A DNA stretch of 64,000 bases from Cronobacter dublinensis subsp. dublinensis LMG 23823 (GCF_001277235.1 NZ_CP012266.1:3596001-3660000); one strand, 5' to 3'; positions 45,851 to 53,846 are shown, numbered from the stretch's first letter. Numbers and translations: made by a program. Notes: generated by a model from the letters alone, not told the origin.

Positions 45851-47029
45851 ATGGCCAAAGGCATGCGGGTGAAACTTCAGTATCAGGTGAGCATCGACCC
45901 GGATACCGGCGCCGAAATCACCCGTTTAACCCCACCGGAAGTGACCTGCCACCGCAACTATTTCTACCAGAAATGCTTTTTTAACGATGGCAGCCACCTG
46001 CTGTTTGCAGGCGAGTTCGACGGACACTGGAACTACTACCTGCTGAACCTGGAACAGGCCGAAGCCGTGCAGCTCACCGAAGGCGCGGGCGATAACACGT
46101 TTGGCGGCTTCCTCTCACCGGACGACAAATTCCTTTACTACGTGAAAAACGATCGCGTGCTGCGCGAAGTTAACCTCGCCACCCAGGCGGAGCGCGACGT
46201 CTACCGCGTGCCGGACGCGTGGGTCGGCTATGGCACCTGGGTCGCTAACAGCGACTGCACGAAACTGGTCGGCATTGAGATAGCCAAAAGCGATTATGTG
46301 CCGCTGAGCGACTGGAAAATCTTCCACGATTTCTTCCATAAGGGGCCGCACTGCCGCCTGCTGCGTGTGGATCTGCAAACCGGCGCCAGCGAAACTATCC
46401 ACGAAGAGAAAATCTGGCTGGGCCATCCCATTTACCGCCCGTTCGACGACAATACCGTCGCGTTCTGCCATGAAGGGCCGCACGATCTGGTGGATGCGCG
46501 CATGTGGATGGTCAATGAAGACGGTAGCAACGTGCGCAAGGTAAAAGAACACGCCGACGGAGAAAGCTGTACGCATGAATTCTGGGTACCGGACGGCTCG
46601 GCGTTGATTTATGTTTCCTATCTTAAAGGCCAGCAGGGCCGCACCATTTATCGTTATCTGCCAGACAGCGGCGTCAATGAAGAAGTGATGCCAATGCCCG
46701 CATGCTCGCACCTGATGAGCAACTTCGACGGTACGCTGCTGGTGGGCGACGGTTCCGGCACGCCGGTGGATGTAAAAGACACGAGCGGCTATACCATTGA
46801 AAACGACCCTTACCTGTATGTGTTTGATGTCGCGCAGAAAGCGTATTACCGCGTGGCGCGTCACGATACGTCCTGGGATACGTTTGCCGGTAGTCGTCAG
46901 GTCACGCATCCGCATCCGTCCTTTACCCCGGACGGCAATGCCATTCTTTTCAGTACTGATAAAGACGGCAAACCTGCGGTCTATATCGCGAAACTGCCCG
47001 AACAGCGTGAAATGCTAAGCGTTAAATAA
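45851..47029 (+). CDS. ogl: Oligogalacturonate lyase (PL22), second copy
   Basis: A second PL22 lyase of 392 residues that closely resembles Dickeya Ogl (about 388). It shares YGTWVANSDCTKLVGIEI, CHEGPHDLVDARMW and the metal-site motifs PACSHLMSN and QVTHPHPSF. Compared with the copy at 43187 it keeps an insert near GTPVDVKDTSGYTIENDPYLY that the other lacks, so the two are diverged paralogues. GGAGC lies 10 bp upstream of the ATG. It is a single-gene unit under its own KdgR-type operator. Confidence 0.94.
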   Translation: MAKGMRVKLQYQVSIDPDTGAEITRLTPPEVTCHRNYFYQKCFFNDGSHLLFAGEFDGHWNYYLLNLEQAEAVQLTEGAGDNTFGGFLSPDDKFLYYVKNDRVLREVNLATQAERDVYRVPDAWVGYGTWVANSDCTKLVGIEIAKSDYVPLSDWKIFHDFFHKGPHCRLLRVDLQTGASETIHEEKIWLGHPIYRPFDDNTVAFCHEGPHDLVDARMWMVNEDGSNVRKVKEHADGESCTHEFWVPDGSALIYVSYLKGQQGRTIYRYLPDSGVNEEVMPMPACSHLMSNFDGTLLVGDGSGTPVDVKDTSGYTIENDPYLYVFDVAQKAYYRVARHDTSWDTFAGSRQVTHPHPSFTPDGNAILFSTDKDGKPAVYIAKLPEQREMLSVK

Positions 47030-47058
47030 TAATAAAAGTCCTGTTTCCATCACTGCTT

Positions 47059-47084
47059 GCCCTCCTCTCCTGGAGGGCTTTTTT
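47059..47084 (+). terminator. Terminator of the second ogl
   Basis: GCCCTCC (47059-47065), loop TCTCCT, GGAGGGC (47072-47078), then six T residues, about 30 bp after the stop codon. Confidence 0.92.
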
Positions 47085-47175
47085 ATTTACGCGTATTGCC
47101 GCTAATAAAACGGCGGGTAAATAATAATTGCCCTATCGGCACGGTTATGTGGAAATAACACAAGGGCGACGGACA

Positions 47176-47202
47176 TAAAAAAACCGCCCCTGCATGGGCG
47201 GT
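47176..47202 (-). terminator. Terminator downstream of kdgM
   Basis: On the minus strand, ACCGCCC (47202-47196) pairs with GGGCGGT (47189-47183) and is followed by seven T residues. A further GC hairpin, GCCCCCG/CGGGGGC (47254-47260, 47267-47273), lies nearer the kdgM stop but has no T run; it may protect the mRNA end. Confidence 0.85.
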
Positions 47203-47291
47203 ATGCTTATACTCAGGAGCAAGCTATCAGGAAATTGCAAAAGAAAATAAGGTGCCCCCGTCATCGCGGGGGCGAAATGAGGGTGAAAATA

Positions 47292-47972
47292 TCAGAAGCT
47301 GTATGCCACGCCGACACGTAAACGGGTCTGACGCTCATCGGTTTCTTTCACGCCGATATTGCCCACTTCAAAATAGGGCGACCAGTTTTTATCGATTTTG
47401 TAAGCCACTTTGGCGTTATATTCGTTGGAGTACTTCTTACCGTTATTACGGGTAAAGCCTTCTTCGCTCTGCGCGTAAACATAGTTCAGCTCGGTACGCC
47501 AGTCGCCGAGCGCAAAGCCGACCCAGGCGTCGCCGCGGTTCACTTTATCGTCATCGTCTTTGCCTTCCGGCACGCGAGTATATTCGTAACGGTAGCGGGC
47601 AGCCACGTAGACGCCATTTTCAAAGCTGTACTGCACGTGGATGTTAGGTTTATAAATCGTTTTGCTATCAACGCTTTCAATGGTAAACGCAGGCGTAATG
47701 GCGATGGCATCGGTCGCCTTCCAGCGCCAGCTAATCTGATCTTCATGGCCATTGCCGACCACTTCATTAAAAGGACGCGACTGATCGTCGCCACCGGTTT
47801 TCCATTTCGCCTCAACGGAAAAACCGAATCCGTTATCAAAACGGTGGGAAACGGCCACACGGTCGGCGTTAATGCCGCTATCGATATACTCGTGACGTAA
47901 ATCGACGGTAACCGCGTGTACCGCGAAGGTAGACCCACAGAGGACAGCAAGCGCCAGTGCTTTCTTAAACAT
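47292..47972 (-). CDS. kdgM: Oligogalacturonate-specific porin KdgM
   Basis: An outer-membrane beta-barrel, 12-stranded in the family, that lets oligogalacturonides enter the periplasm. It has 226 residues with a signal peptide (MFKKALALAVLCGSTFAVHA) and alternating aromatic strands, ending in the outer-membrane signature LRVGVAYSF. Strand sequences such as VDLRHEYIDSGINADRVAVSHRF (shown in part) are typical of KdgM. It supplies TogB with substrate. Two KdgR-like sites lie just upstream of its start. Confidence 0.92.
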   Translation of the reverse strand: MFKKALALAVLCGSTFAVHAVTVDLRHEYIDSGINADRVAVSHRFDNGFGFSVEAKWKTGGDDQSRPFNEVVGNGHEDQISWRWKATDAIAITPAFTIESVDSKTIYKPNIHVQYSFENGVYVAARYRYEYTRVPEGKDDDDKVNRGDAWVGFALGDWRTELNYVYAQSEEGFTRNNGKKYSNEYNAKVAYKIDKNWSPYFEVGNIGVKETDERQTRLRVGVAYSF

Positions 47973-47984
47973 AAAATACCCTTA

Positions 47985-48024
47985 AGTAAAATGATGTTTC
48001 GTTTTTATGAAACTGTATTTTATT
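47985..48024. promoter_or_regulatory. Two KdgR-like operators upstream of kdgM
   Basis: AGTAAAATGATGTTTCGTT (47985-48003) begins 13 bp upstream of the kdgM start and matches the consensus at 15 of 19 positions. TATGAAACTGTATTTTATT (48006-48024) is a weaker neighbour with 13 of 19. The 410-bp gap between kdgM and the thiolase is AT-rich; a poor CRP-like site, AGTGA-TCCGGA-TCGTA, lies near 48033-48050. I see no gene in it. Confidence 0.7.
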
Positions 48025-48382
48025 TTTTAGGTAATTATATTTTAGTGATCCGGATCGTATTACCTTGTTTCAAAAATAACGAAAACAAAGCACGTGATTT
48101 TGCTCAATAAAAAACCAGCAAAATGCCGAAAAAAGGCGGTTCGAGTCACAAATCGTTTTTAATAAAATGATAACAACGCGCTTTTCACGCACGTCATTTT
48201 ACGAATTAACGCAAACCATTAAATAATCAACCTGGCAACCGGTTCGGGAGATATAATAACGCCCTGATGATTATTAGCCGCGCAATGATATGCGCGTTAC
48301 CGCCCGCCAGCGGCAACGCACAAAGGGAAGGAAAGAAACAATGAAAATGCAAAAGGAAAATGCAGGAGGAAAGCGCGGTTAA

Positions 48383-49564
48383 TTAATCGCGCTCTATCGC
48401 CAGGGCCACGCCCTGACCGCCGCCGATGCATAAGGTCGCCAGCCCTTTGCGCGCCTGACGTTTCACCATCTCATGCACCAGCGAAACCAGAATACGGCAG
48501 CCGGACGCGCCGATCGGATGCCCGAGCGCAATCGCGCCGCCGTTGACGTTCACTCTGCGCTCGTCCCACTCAAGCAGCTTGCCGACCGAGATAGTTTGCG
48601 CCGCGAACGCCTCGTTGGCTTCGATAAGGTCGATATCGTCAAGCCGCCAGCCCGCGCGATCCAGACAGCGGCGCGTGGCGTAGACCGGCGCGATGCCCAT
48701 CAGCGCCGGGTCGACCCCGACGCTCGCGAAGGCGCGGATGCGCGCCAGCACCGGCAGTCCAAGCTCTTCCGCCTTGCTGGCGCTCATCATCAGCACCGCT
48801 GCGGCGCCATCATTGATTGACGAGGCGTTGCCCGCCGTCACGCTGCCGAGGTGTTGAAACGCAGGTGACAGACGCGCAAGCGCTTCGGCGTTGGTGTCGG
48901 CGCGAGGTTGCTCGTCGGTATCGACTACCAGCGGCGCGCCCTCCCACTGCTCAATCACCACCGGTACAATTTCGTCACGAAACCGGCCGCTGTCGATGGC
49001 CGCCCGCGCTTTATGCTGCGAAGCCAGCGCCCAGGCGTCCTGATGTTCACGGCTGATGTTGTATTCCCGCGCCAGGTTTTCCGCCGTCACGCCCATGTGG
49101 TAATCGTTAAAGGCGTCCCACAGCCCGTCATGCACCAGGCTGTCAATGATATGACCATCCTGCGGCGCCGCGCCGGTGCGGCCTTCGGTCAGCACATGCG
49201 GCGCGCGACTCATGTTCTCCTGGCCACCCGCAATCACCACATCCGCCTCGCCGCACTGGATAGCCTGCGTCGCCAGATGTAGCGCCTTTAACCCGGAGCC
49301 GCAGACATCGTTAATGGTGATCGCCGAGACGGACCACGGCAGGCCGCTGTTAAGCGCGGTCTGCCGCGCCGGGTTCTGCCCGGCACCCGCCGTCAGCACC
49401 TGGCCCAGGATCACCTCATCGACATCCTGCGGGTTAAGCCCGGTGCGCGAGAGCAGCGCCTCGATGACGACCGCGCCGAGCTCCACCGCAGAGCGGCCCG
49501 CCAGCGCGCCCTGAAAACAGCCGATGGGCGTACGCGCGGCCCCCACAATGACGACATCTTTCAT
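48383..49564 (-). CDS. yqeF: Acetyl-CoA C-acetyltransferase (thiolase) YqeF
   Basis: A thiolase of 393 residues, matching E. coli YqeF in length and throughout the sequence. It would condense or cleave acetoacetyl-CoA. The nucleophilic cysteine is in NDVCGSGLKALH (about residue 88), the histidine in GGAIALGHPIGASG and the second cysteine in LCIGGGQG. Its physiological role in E. coli is not settled. In E. coli it follows kduD-kduI, so this is backbone gene order with kdgM and ogl inserted. Confidence 0.95.
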   Translation of the reverse strand: MKDVVIVGAARTPIGCFQGALAGRSAVELGAVVIEALLSRTGLNPQDVDEVILGQVLTAGAGQNPARQTALNSGLPWSVSAITINDVCGSGLKALHLATQAIQCGEADVVIAGGQENMSRAPHVLTEGRTGAAPQDGHIIDSLVHDGLWDAFNDYHMGVTAENLAREYNISREHQDAWALASQHKARAAIDSGRFRDEIVPVVIEQWEGAPLVVDTDEQPRADTNAEALARLSPAFQHLGSVTAGNASSINDGAAAVLMMSASKAEELGLPVLARIRAFASVGVDPALMGIAPVYATRRCLDRAGWRLDDIDLIEANEAFAAQTISVGKLLEWDERRVNVNGGAIALGHPIGASGCRILVSLVHEMVKRQARKGLATLCIGGGQGVALAIERD

Positions 49565-49718
49565 GGTTATCTCCGGAATTGAACCGGGACATAGTAGCCG
49601 CTTGTTATAGAATGATTTCGTAAATGTTTAAAATTTGGTGAGGGGAATCACAAGGAATCTGCGCCGCGCGCCAGTAGCGGCGGCGGCACCTGGCAAACAG
49701 GGTGTCGCGATACCGCCA

Positions 49719-50339
49719 TTAATACCGCTCAGGCAGCTTATTAATGGCTTTCAGACGACCGCGAGAAATATCGATATAGTCGCCTTTTCTTAAATCGCTG
49801 AACACTTTGAGAATATAACTCTGGGAAAGATTGGTTTTGCTCCGAATAAAATCGCAGGCATTGATCTCGTCACGTTCCTGCTCCTCTTTTGCCGCCAGCT
49901 CAATTAAACAGTTGCGAATGAGCGTATAGGACTGCCGACCGAGAAAGTGGTAGCTCTTCCAGTACAGCACATCATAATACCAGGAAACCACCTGCAATAA
50001 CTCGCGCCAGAGATGTTGCGCCTCAATTACCGCTTCAAACTCGTCACGGGGAACGATCCGCGCTTCGCAGGCGGATTCCGCTTTAATCGTAAAGTGCTGG
50101 CTGAACTGGCTGTTGTAGGTGACGCCAAGCAGCTGAGGCCGGGTCGACTCTATCATCGTCAGACTGTCCATCACGCGATGCATCGACAGCGCCCCCTGTA
50201 GGATTACGACAATATTCTCAGGCTGTGCGGGAATCGGTGCGCCGCTCGCAAAATGGCGCGGCTCGCCGCTGTTTTCCAGCGCGGCAATCAGACGGGTAAT
50301 GGCCTCTTCAGGCCGTTCGGGGAGTGGATAAGTTTCCAT
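49719..50339 (-). CDS. IprA-like winged helix transcriptional regulator
   Basis: A 206-residue protein with an N-terminal cyclic-nucleotide-binding-like fold and a C-terminal winged helix (RSKTNLSQSYILKVFSDLRKGDYIDI). The ending GRLKAINKLPERY and the overall layout resemble E. coli IprA (YaiV), an inhibitor of peroxide resistance in Salmonella and E. coli. The glycine-rich nucleotide-binding motif of CRP is absent, so cAMP binding is unlikely. The targets are unknown; the neighbours (thiolase, exporter) are each 150 bp or more away. Confidence 0.78.
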   Translation of the reverse strand: METYPLPERPEEAITRLIAALENSGEPRHFASGAPIPAQPENIVVILQGALSMHRVMDSLTMIESTRPQLLGVTYNSQFSQHFTIKAESACEARIVPRDEFEAVIEAQHLWRELLQVVSWYYDVLYWKSYHFLGRQSYTLIRNCLIELAAKEEQERDEINACDFIRSKTNLSQSYILKVFSDLRKGDYIDISRGRLKAINKLPERY

Positions 50340-50501
50340 GCAAATAGCACACGCCAGAAGTAACGTTAACTATCAGCATAGTAAAAACCGTGCCGCGCGA
50401 CGCCTCATTTTTTAATAATGAGACGCCGCGAAAATAAATCAATGTAAGAAAGAGCTTAGGAGGTAAAAACGCTGACTACCGTGGCGAGAATGGCGTTGCT
50501 A

Positions 50502-51122
50502 TCAGCGTTTACTCAATGCCAGTTTTACGGCAAAGAGCAGGAATACGCCGCCAGTCACGCGATCCATCCATTTCACCACGCCCGGTTTTTTTAATATGCC
50601 CGACGCATAGCGGGTGGCGACGATAAGCGTCAGCGACCAGAGCGTGCCGATGAGCGCATGAATGCCTACCAGCAGGAACGTCCAGAGCATGGGCGAGTGT
50701 CCCGCCGGAATAAACTGCGGCAGGAAGGAGACATAAAAGACGCCCATTTTCGGGTTCAGCACATTGCCCAGCATACCGCGTAAAAAGCTGTTGCTGGCGC
50801 GCGCTTTACTGTTGTCTTGCGTATCAAATGTGGTGCGCGGGCGCAGCAGAAGCTGAATGCCGAGCCAGCAGAGATACCCCGCCCCGCACCATTTCAGAAT
50901 GGAATACGCCATTTCAGACACCGCGAACAGCGCCCCCAGACCAAACGCCACCAGCGCGCCCCAGACAAAGCAGCCGGCATCAATGCCGAGCGCCGCCTGC
51001 ACGGCTTTTTTACCGCCATCCGCCGCCGCGGTACGCAAAATAAGCGCAGTATCCAGCCCCGGCGTCAGGGTTAATAGCGTCGCCGCAAGGGTATACGCAA
51101 GCAGTGCATCAGTCACAGACAT
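50502..51122 (-). CDS. LysE/RhtB-family amino acid exporter
   Basis: An inner-membrane exporter of 206 residues with about six hydrophobic segments. The family start is visible as LTLTPGLDTALILRTAAADG (the PGP-like motif reads PGL), and LRGMLGNVLNPKMGVFYVSFLPQF is the second RhtB signature. Related proteins export threonine, homoserine, leucine or lysine; the substrate here cannot be told. It is a single-gene unit. Confidence 0.9.
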   Translation of the reverse strand: MSVTDALLAYTLAATLLTLTPGLDTALILRTAAADGGKKAVQAALGIDAGCFVWGALVAFGLGALFAVSEMAYSILKWCGAGYLCWLGIQLLLRPRTTFDTQDNSKARASNSFLRGMLGNVLNPKMGVFYVSFLPQFIPAGHSPMLWTFLLVGIHALIGTLWSLTLIVATRYASGILKKPGVVKWMDRVTGGVFLLFAVKLALSKR

Positions 51123-51319
51123 GTTTATCCTCCGAAAAGAAAAAGCTTATAGAAGAAAAACAGGCCCGGCAATCAGGAGGTTAGTTACGTAACGGGATGA
51201 TGAATTGAGGATCTACTGTAAAGAAGCGGCAATAAAATAAAGATGTGCCATTAGCAAGAAATATTAATCCGTGCTGGATACGGCTGTGCCAAAAGCGTCC
51301 CCAGAATCAAACGATGATG

Positions 51320-51562
51320 TCATCGCATACGAATACCGGGGCCAGGGCTTTTCAGATACAACCGCAGGAGCGCGGTGCGTTTACGGTCCTCCTCCAGCCG
51401 CGCCTGTTGCGCGCGTCGTCTGGCGTAATAGGTATCAATAGTGAAAAAAGCGCTGAGTGTTGCCCACACAATGAAGACGCCATCCTGAAGCGAAAGCACA
51501 GTGAAAAAACCGAGCAGCACGCTCCACCCGTAAGTCAGGGCATGCCCTTCTCCTGGATGCAT
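51320..51562 (-). CDS. Small two-helix membrane protein, holin-like
   Basis: An 80-residue protein with two hydrophobic stretches (YGWSVLLGFFTVLSL and GVFIVWATLSAFFTI) separated by a short QDG turn, then YYARRRAQQ and a charged tail. This layout recalls small phage holins of the HP1-like type, but the match is by topology and a few residues only. The start at 51562 has AAGGAGG 7 bp upstream, which favours a real gene. It is divergent from the cI-like regulator. Confidence 0.6.
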   Translation of the reverse strand: MHPGEGHALTYGWSVLLGFFTVLSLQDGVFIVWATLSAFFTIDTYYARRRAQQARLEEDRKRTALLRLYLKSPGPGIRMR

Positions 51563-51724
51563 AAATGCCTCCTTCCGTGGACAGAAAGATAAAAAGGCCG
51601 CTACAGCCACAGGCGATGCTGATAGTGGTTGAATACCGCGTTGTCGGCGACAAGGCGAGCTAAAAGCGGCATCGGTGATGAGGCTTTTTTGCACGCGCTA
51701 CGACGTCGACAAATGCACTCTATC

Positions 51725-51785
51725 AATCGCTTTAGCGATTTTCAATAGCCTTATCTATCGATTGTTAAAAAATCGCTCAGGCGAT
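51725..51785. promoter_or_regulatory. Operators and promoter of the cI-like regulator
   Basis: Two palindromes share the form ATCGC-N4-GCGAT: AATCGCT-TT-AGCGATT (51725-51740) and ATCGC-TCAG-GCGAT (51772-51785). A sigma70-type promoter fits around the second: TTGTTA (51762-51767), 17 bp, TACACT (51785-51790), so the operator fills the spacer. This indicates autorepression; the first site could also act on the divergent holin-like gene. Confidence 0.78.
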
Positions 51786-51817
51786 ACACTGACATGAGAG
51801 ACCACGAGGACGTGATA

Positions 51818-52498
51818 ATGAATTTTTCGGATCGCCTGGCAAAAGCGATGGCAGACGCAGGGTATACACAGGGCGCGCTGGCGAAGGCTGTCGGCATGGC
51901 GCAGAGCAGCGTCAACAAACTTCTTAACGGCGCTAATGGCTCGCGTAACACCGTGGCACTGGCGCGCGTACTCGGCGTAAGCGCCGAATGGCTCGCCGAT
52001 GGACAGGGCGTCATGAAGCCGCTTATGACGGAAAACAAACCTGCCGCGGCCAGCACCAGTGATGTCTACCGCGTGGAAGTGTTCGATGTGCGCGCCAGCG
52101 CGGGCAGTGGTGTGATCACCCGCGACGAGTTCGTCGAAACCATCAAATCGATCGAGTATTCGTCAGAGGAGGCGCGCTCGCTGTTCGGCAGCCGTCCGGC
52201 TGACCACATTAAGATGATTGCCGTGAATGGCGATTCGATGTCCGGCACCTTCGAGCCGCGCGATCAGATCTTTGTTGACGTCAGCGTCGATTTTTTCGAT
52301 GGCGATGGAATCTATATCTTTACGCTGGATAACTATCTATATATCAAACGCTTACAGCTTCAACATAAGCGTCTGGCGGTTATCTCGGATAACAAAAAAT
52401 ATGAAACCTGGTACATCACCGATATTGATGAGTCTGGCCTGAATATTCGCGCCAAAGTCCTGGTCAGCCAGTCCCGTGCGTATAAGTTCCACGGTTAA
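51818..52498 (+). CDS. cI-like transcriptional regulator with HTH and S24 domains
   Basis: A 226-residue phage-repressor-type protein. Residues 1 to about 65 are a Cro/CI helix-turn-helix (TQGALAKAVGMAQSSVNKLL). The C-terminal half is a LexA-like S24 domain: the serine is in VNGDSMSGTFEPRD, the lysine in LYIKRLQL, and an Ala-Gly pair in RASAGSGV could be the self-cleavage site. It may therefore respond to RecA during DNA damage. GAGGA lies 7 bp before the ATG at 51818. No other phage structural genes are nearby. Confidence 0.87.
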   Translation: MNFSDRLAKAMADAGYTQGALAKAVGMAQSSVNKLLNGANGSRNTVALARVLGVSAEWLADGQGVMKPLMTENKPAAASTSDVYRVEVFDVRASAGSGVITRDEFVETIKSIEYSSEEARSLFGSRPADHIKMIAVNGDSMSGTFEPRDQIFVDVSVDFFDGDGIYIFTLDNYLYIKRLQLQHKRLAVISDNKKYETWYITDIDESGLNIRAKVLVSQSRAYKFHG

Positions 52499-52580
52499 CC
52501 CTTCTCTGCGCCGGGCGCGCTTATCTTCCGGCGCGCTTATCGCTTTGGTTGCTTTTACAGCTTATATCGAAGGCGCGTTA

Positions 52581-52665
52581 ATCGCTTTATCTGCCATGCA
52601 TCATCACAATATCGATTAAATACCACAATCGCTTTATCGATATCATCACTCTATCGGGGCGATAG
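52581..52665. promoter_or_regulatory. Second operator cluster downstream of the cI-like regulator
   Basis: ATCGC-TTTA-TCGAT (52628-52641) differs by one base from the upstream operators. ATCGC-TTTA-TCTGC (52581-52594) keeps one half. CTATCG-GGG-CGATAG (52651-52665) is a perfect inverted repeat of the same half-site with closer spacing. The cluster lies between the regulator and the 39-codon gene, so it probably controls that small gene. Confidence 0.7.
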
Positions 52666-52692
52666 ATGCCTGCGATTTAAAAGGAGGGTTGA

Positions 52693-52812
52693 ATGGCGGT
52701 TGTCCACACTGGCGCAACGGTGAATGCTGATTATGCGCCACCAACTAAAATGCTACAGGTAGCCTGCACGTTATCTTGTCCTGCTAAAAAAGATAAAACG
52801 ATGCTTTTTTAA
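52693..52812 (+). CDS. Small hypothetical protein, 39 residues, after operator cluster
   Basis: A 39-residue frame beginning MAVVHTGATVNADY and ending PAKKDKTMLF. It has an unusually strong ribosome binding site (AAGGAGGG, 5 bp before the ATG) and follows the operator cluster of the cI-like regulator. I recognise no family. It has two cysteines (CTLSC) and a basic C-terminal part. It may be a regulated small protein or only a phage remnant. Confidence 0.45.
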   Translation: MAVVHTGATVNADYAPPTKMLQVACTLSCPAKKDKTMLF

Positions 52813-52906
52813 ATTTATAAGCAATGCATTGGGGCTTAGTTAACGTCAGCCTGATATTCAAACCTGGGATAATCAGAAGCGTTTTTGTGCGGTTTGAAAG
52901 GAATTC

Positions 52907-52980
52907 TGGAGCGGGCGAAGGGAATCGAACCCTCGTATAGAGCTTGGGAAGCTCTCGTTCTACCATTGAACTACGCCCGC
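52907..52980 (-). tRNA. glyU: tRNA-Gly with anticodon CCC
   Basis: A 74-nt tRNA read on the minus strand from GCGGGCGTAGTTCAATGG to CGCCCGCTCCA, with CCA encoded. The anticodon arm AGAGC-TTCCCAA-GCTCT gives CCC, and the T arm contains GGTTCGATTCC. It matches E. coli glyU as I recall it. In E. coli this tRNA flanks the ETT2 island. Its 3' end faces the phage-like module at 51.3-52.8 kb, the side on which integrated elements normally sit. Confidence 0.97.
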
Positions 52981-53090
52981 GAAGAGGTGCGTTAAGCATT
53001 ATAGGCGTTAGGCGACCGCTGACAAGCCCCTGGCAAGCTAACTGACGGATTTATAAGCAACCGCCCGCGGCACAAACGGGCGGTGAGGCA

Positions 53091-53846
53091 TCAACAAGAC
53101 GGCGATTTGCCCTGCGGCGGCAGATAGCGCAGCGGATCGATAGCCGTCGCGCGGTAGCGTAGCTGGAAGTGCAGGCGCACGGAATCGGCGCCCGTACTGC
53201 CCATCGTCGCGATTTTCTGCCCGGCTTTTACCTGCTGGCCGTTGTTCACCAACATGGTGTCGTTGTGCGCGTAGGCGGTGATGTACTCTTCATTATGTTT
53301 AATCATGATGAGATTACCGTAACCGCGCAGCTGGTTGCCGACATAGACCACCCTGCCCGCTGCCGAAGCGTAAATCGGCTGCCCGCGGCTACCGGCGATA
53401 TCAATGCCTTTGTTGCCGCCGTCACTGTCGGAATAGCCCATCACCACTTTGCCGGAGGTCGGCCAGCGCCAGCAGCGTTGTCCTGCGGGCGGCGGAGCCA
53501 CTTTCGGCAGCGTTTTCGCCGGGGTGGAGCGCGAGGCGGAAGCGGTGCGGGTCGAGCTCTTAGCAGGCGTCGACGCGCCTTTCACTTTGAGCCGCTGGCC
53601 AACTTCGATGGTGTAAGGAGGAGAAAGGCCGTTCAGACGAGCGAGCTCGCCAACGCTGCTGCCGGTCATCCTGGAGATGCGGTAAAGCGTGTCGCCGCGT
53701 TTAACCGTATAGGTCGGGCCGCTGTAGCTTCCTTTGGTTGCATTAGAAACACCGGCTTTATTGCTGGAGCAGGCGGCGAGAAACAGGCAAACCAGAAGGC
53801 AAAGCGCTTTCTTTTTTAATAAGGCGGACGACCAATCCGTGCTCAA
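53091..53846 (-). CDS. actS: Amidase activator lipoprotein ActS (YgeR)
   Basis: An outer-membrane lipoprotein of 251 residues that activates the septal amidases, chiefly AmiC, in E. coli. It has a signal peptide with lipobox LAAC, a LysM murein-binding domain (YTVKRGDTLYRISRMTG, about residues 46-90), a Ser/Thr/Ala/Pro linker, and a LytM (M23) domain. The zinc ligands are degenerate: NKGID replaces HxGxD and LHFQLR replaces HxH. It should therefore be an activator rather than a peptidase. Its partner gene amiC is at the start of the window. Confidence 0.93.
   Translation of the reverse strand: MSTDWSSALLKKKALCLLVCLFLAACSSNKAGVSNATKGSYSGPTYTVKRGDTLYRISRMTGSSVGELARLNGLSPPYTIEVGQRLKVKGASTPAKSSTRTASASRSTPAKTLPKVAPPPAGQRCWRWPTSGKVVMGYSDSDGGNKGIDIAGSRGQPIYASAAGRVVYVGNQLRGYGNLIMIKHNEEYITAYAHNDTMLVNNGQQVKAGQKIATMGSTGADSVRLHFQLRYRATAIDPLRYLPPQGKSPSC

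Noticed and set aside
52784..52999. 71-codon minus-strand reading frame covering the tRNA-Gly gene
   Set aside because: It runs through the tRNA and has no family match; it is a chance frame.
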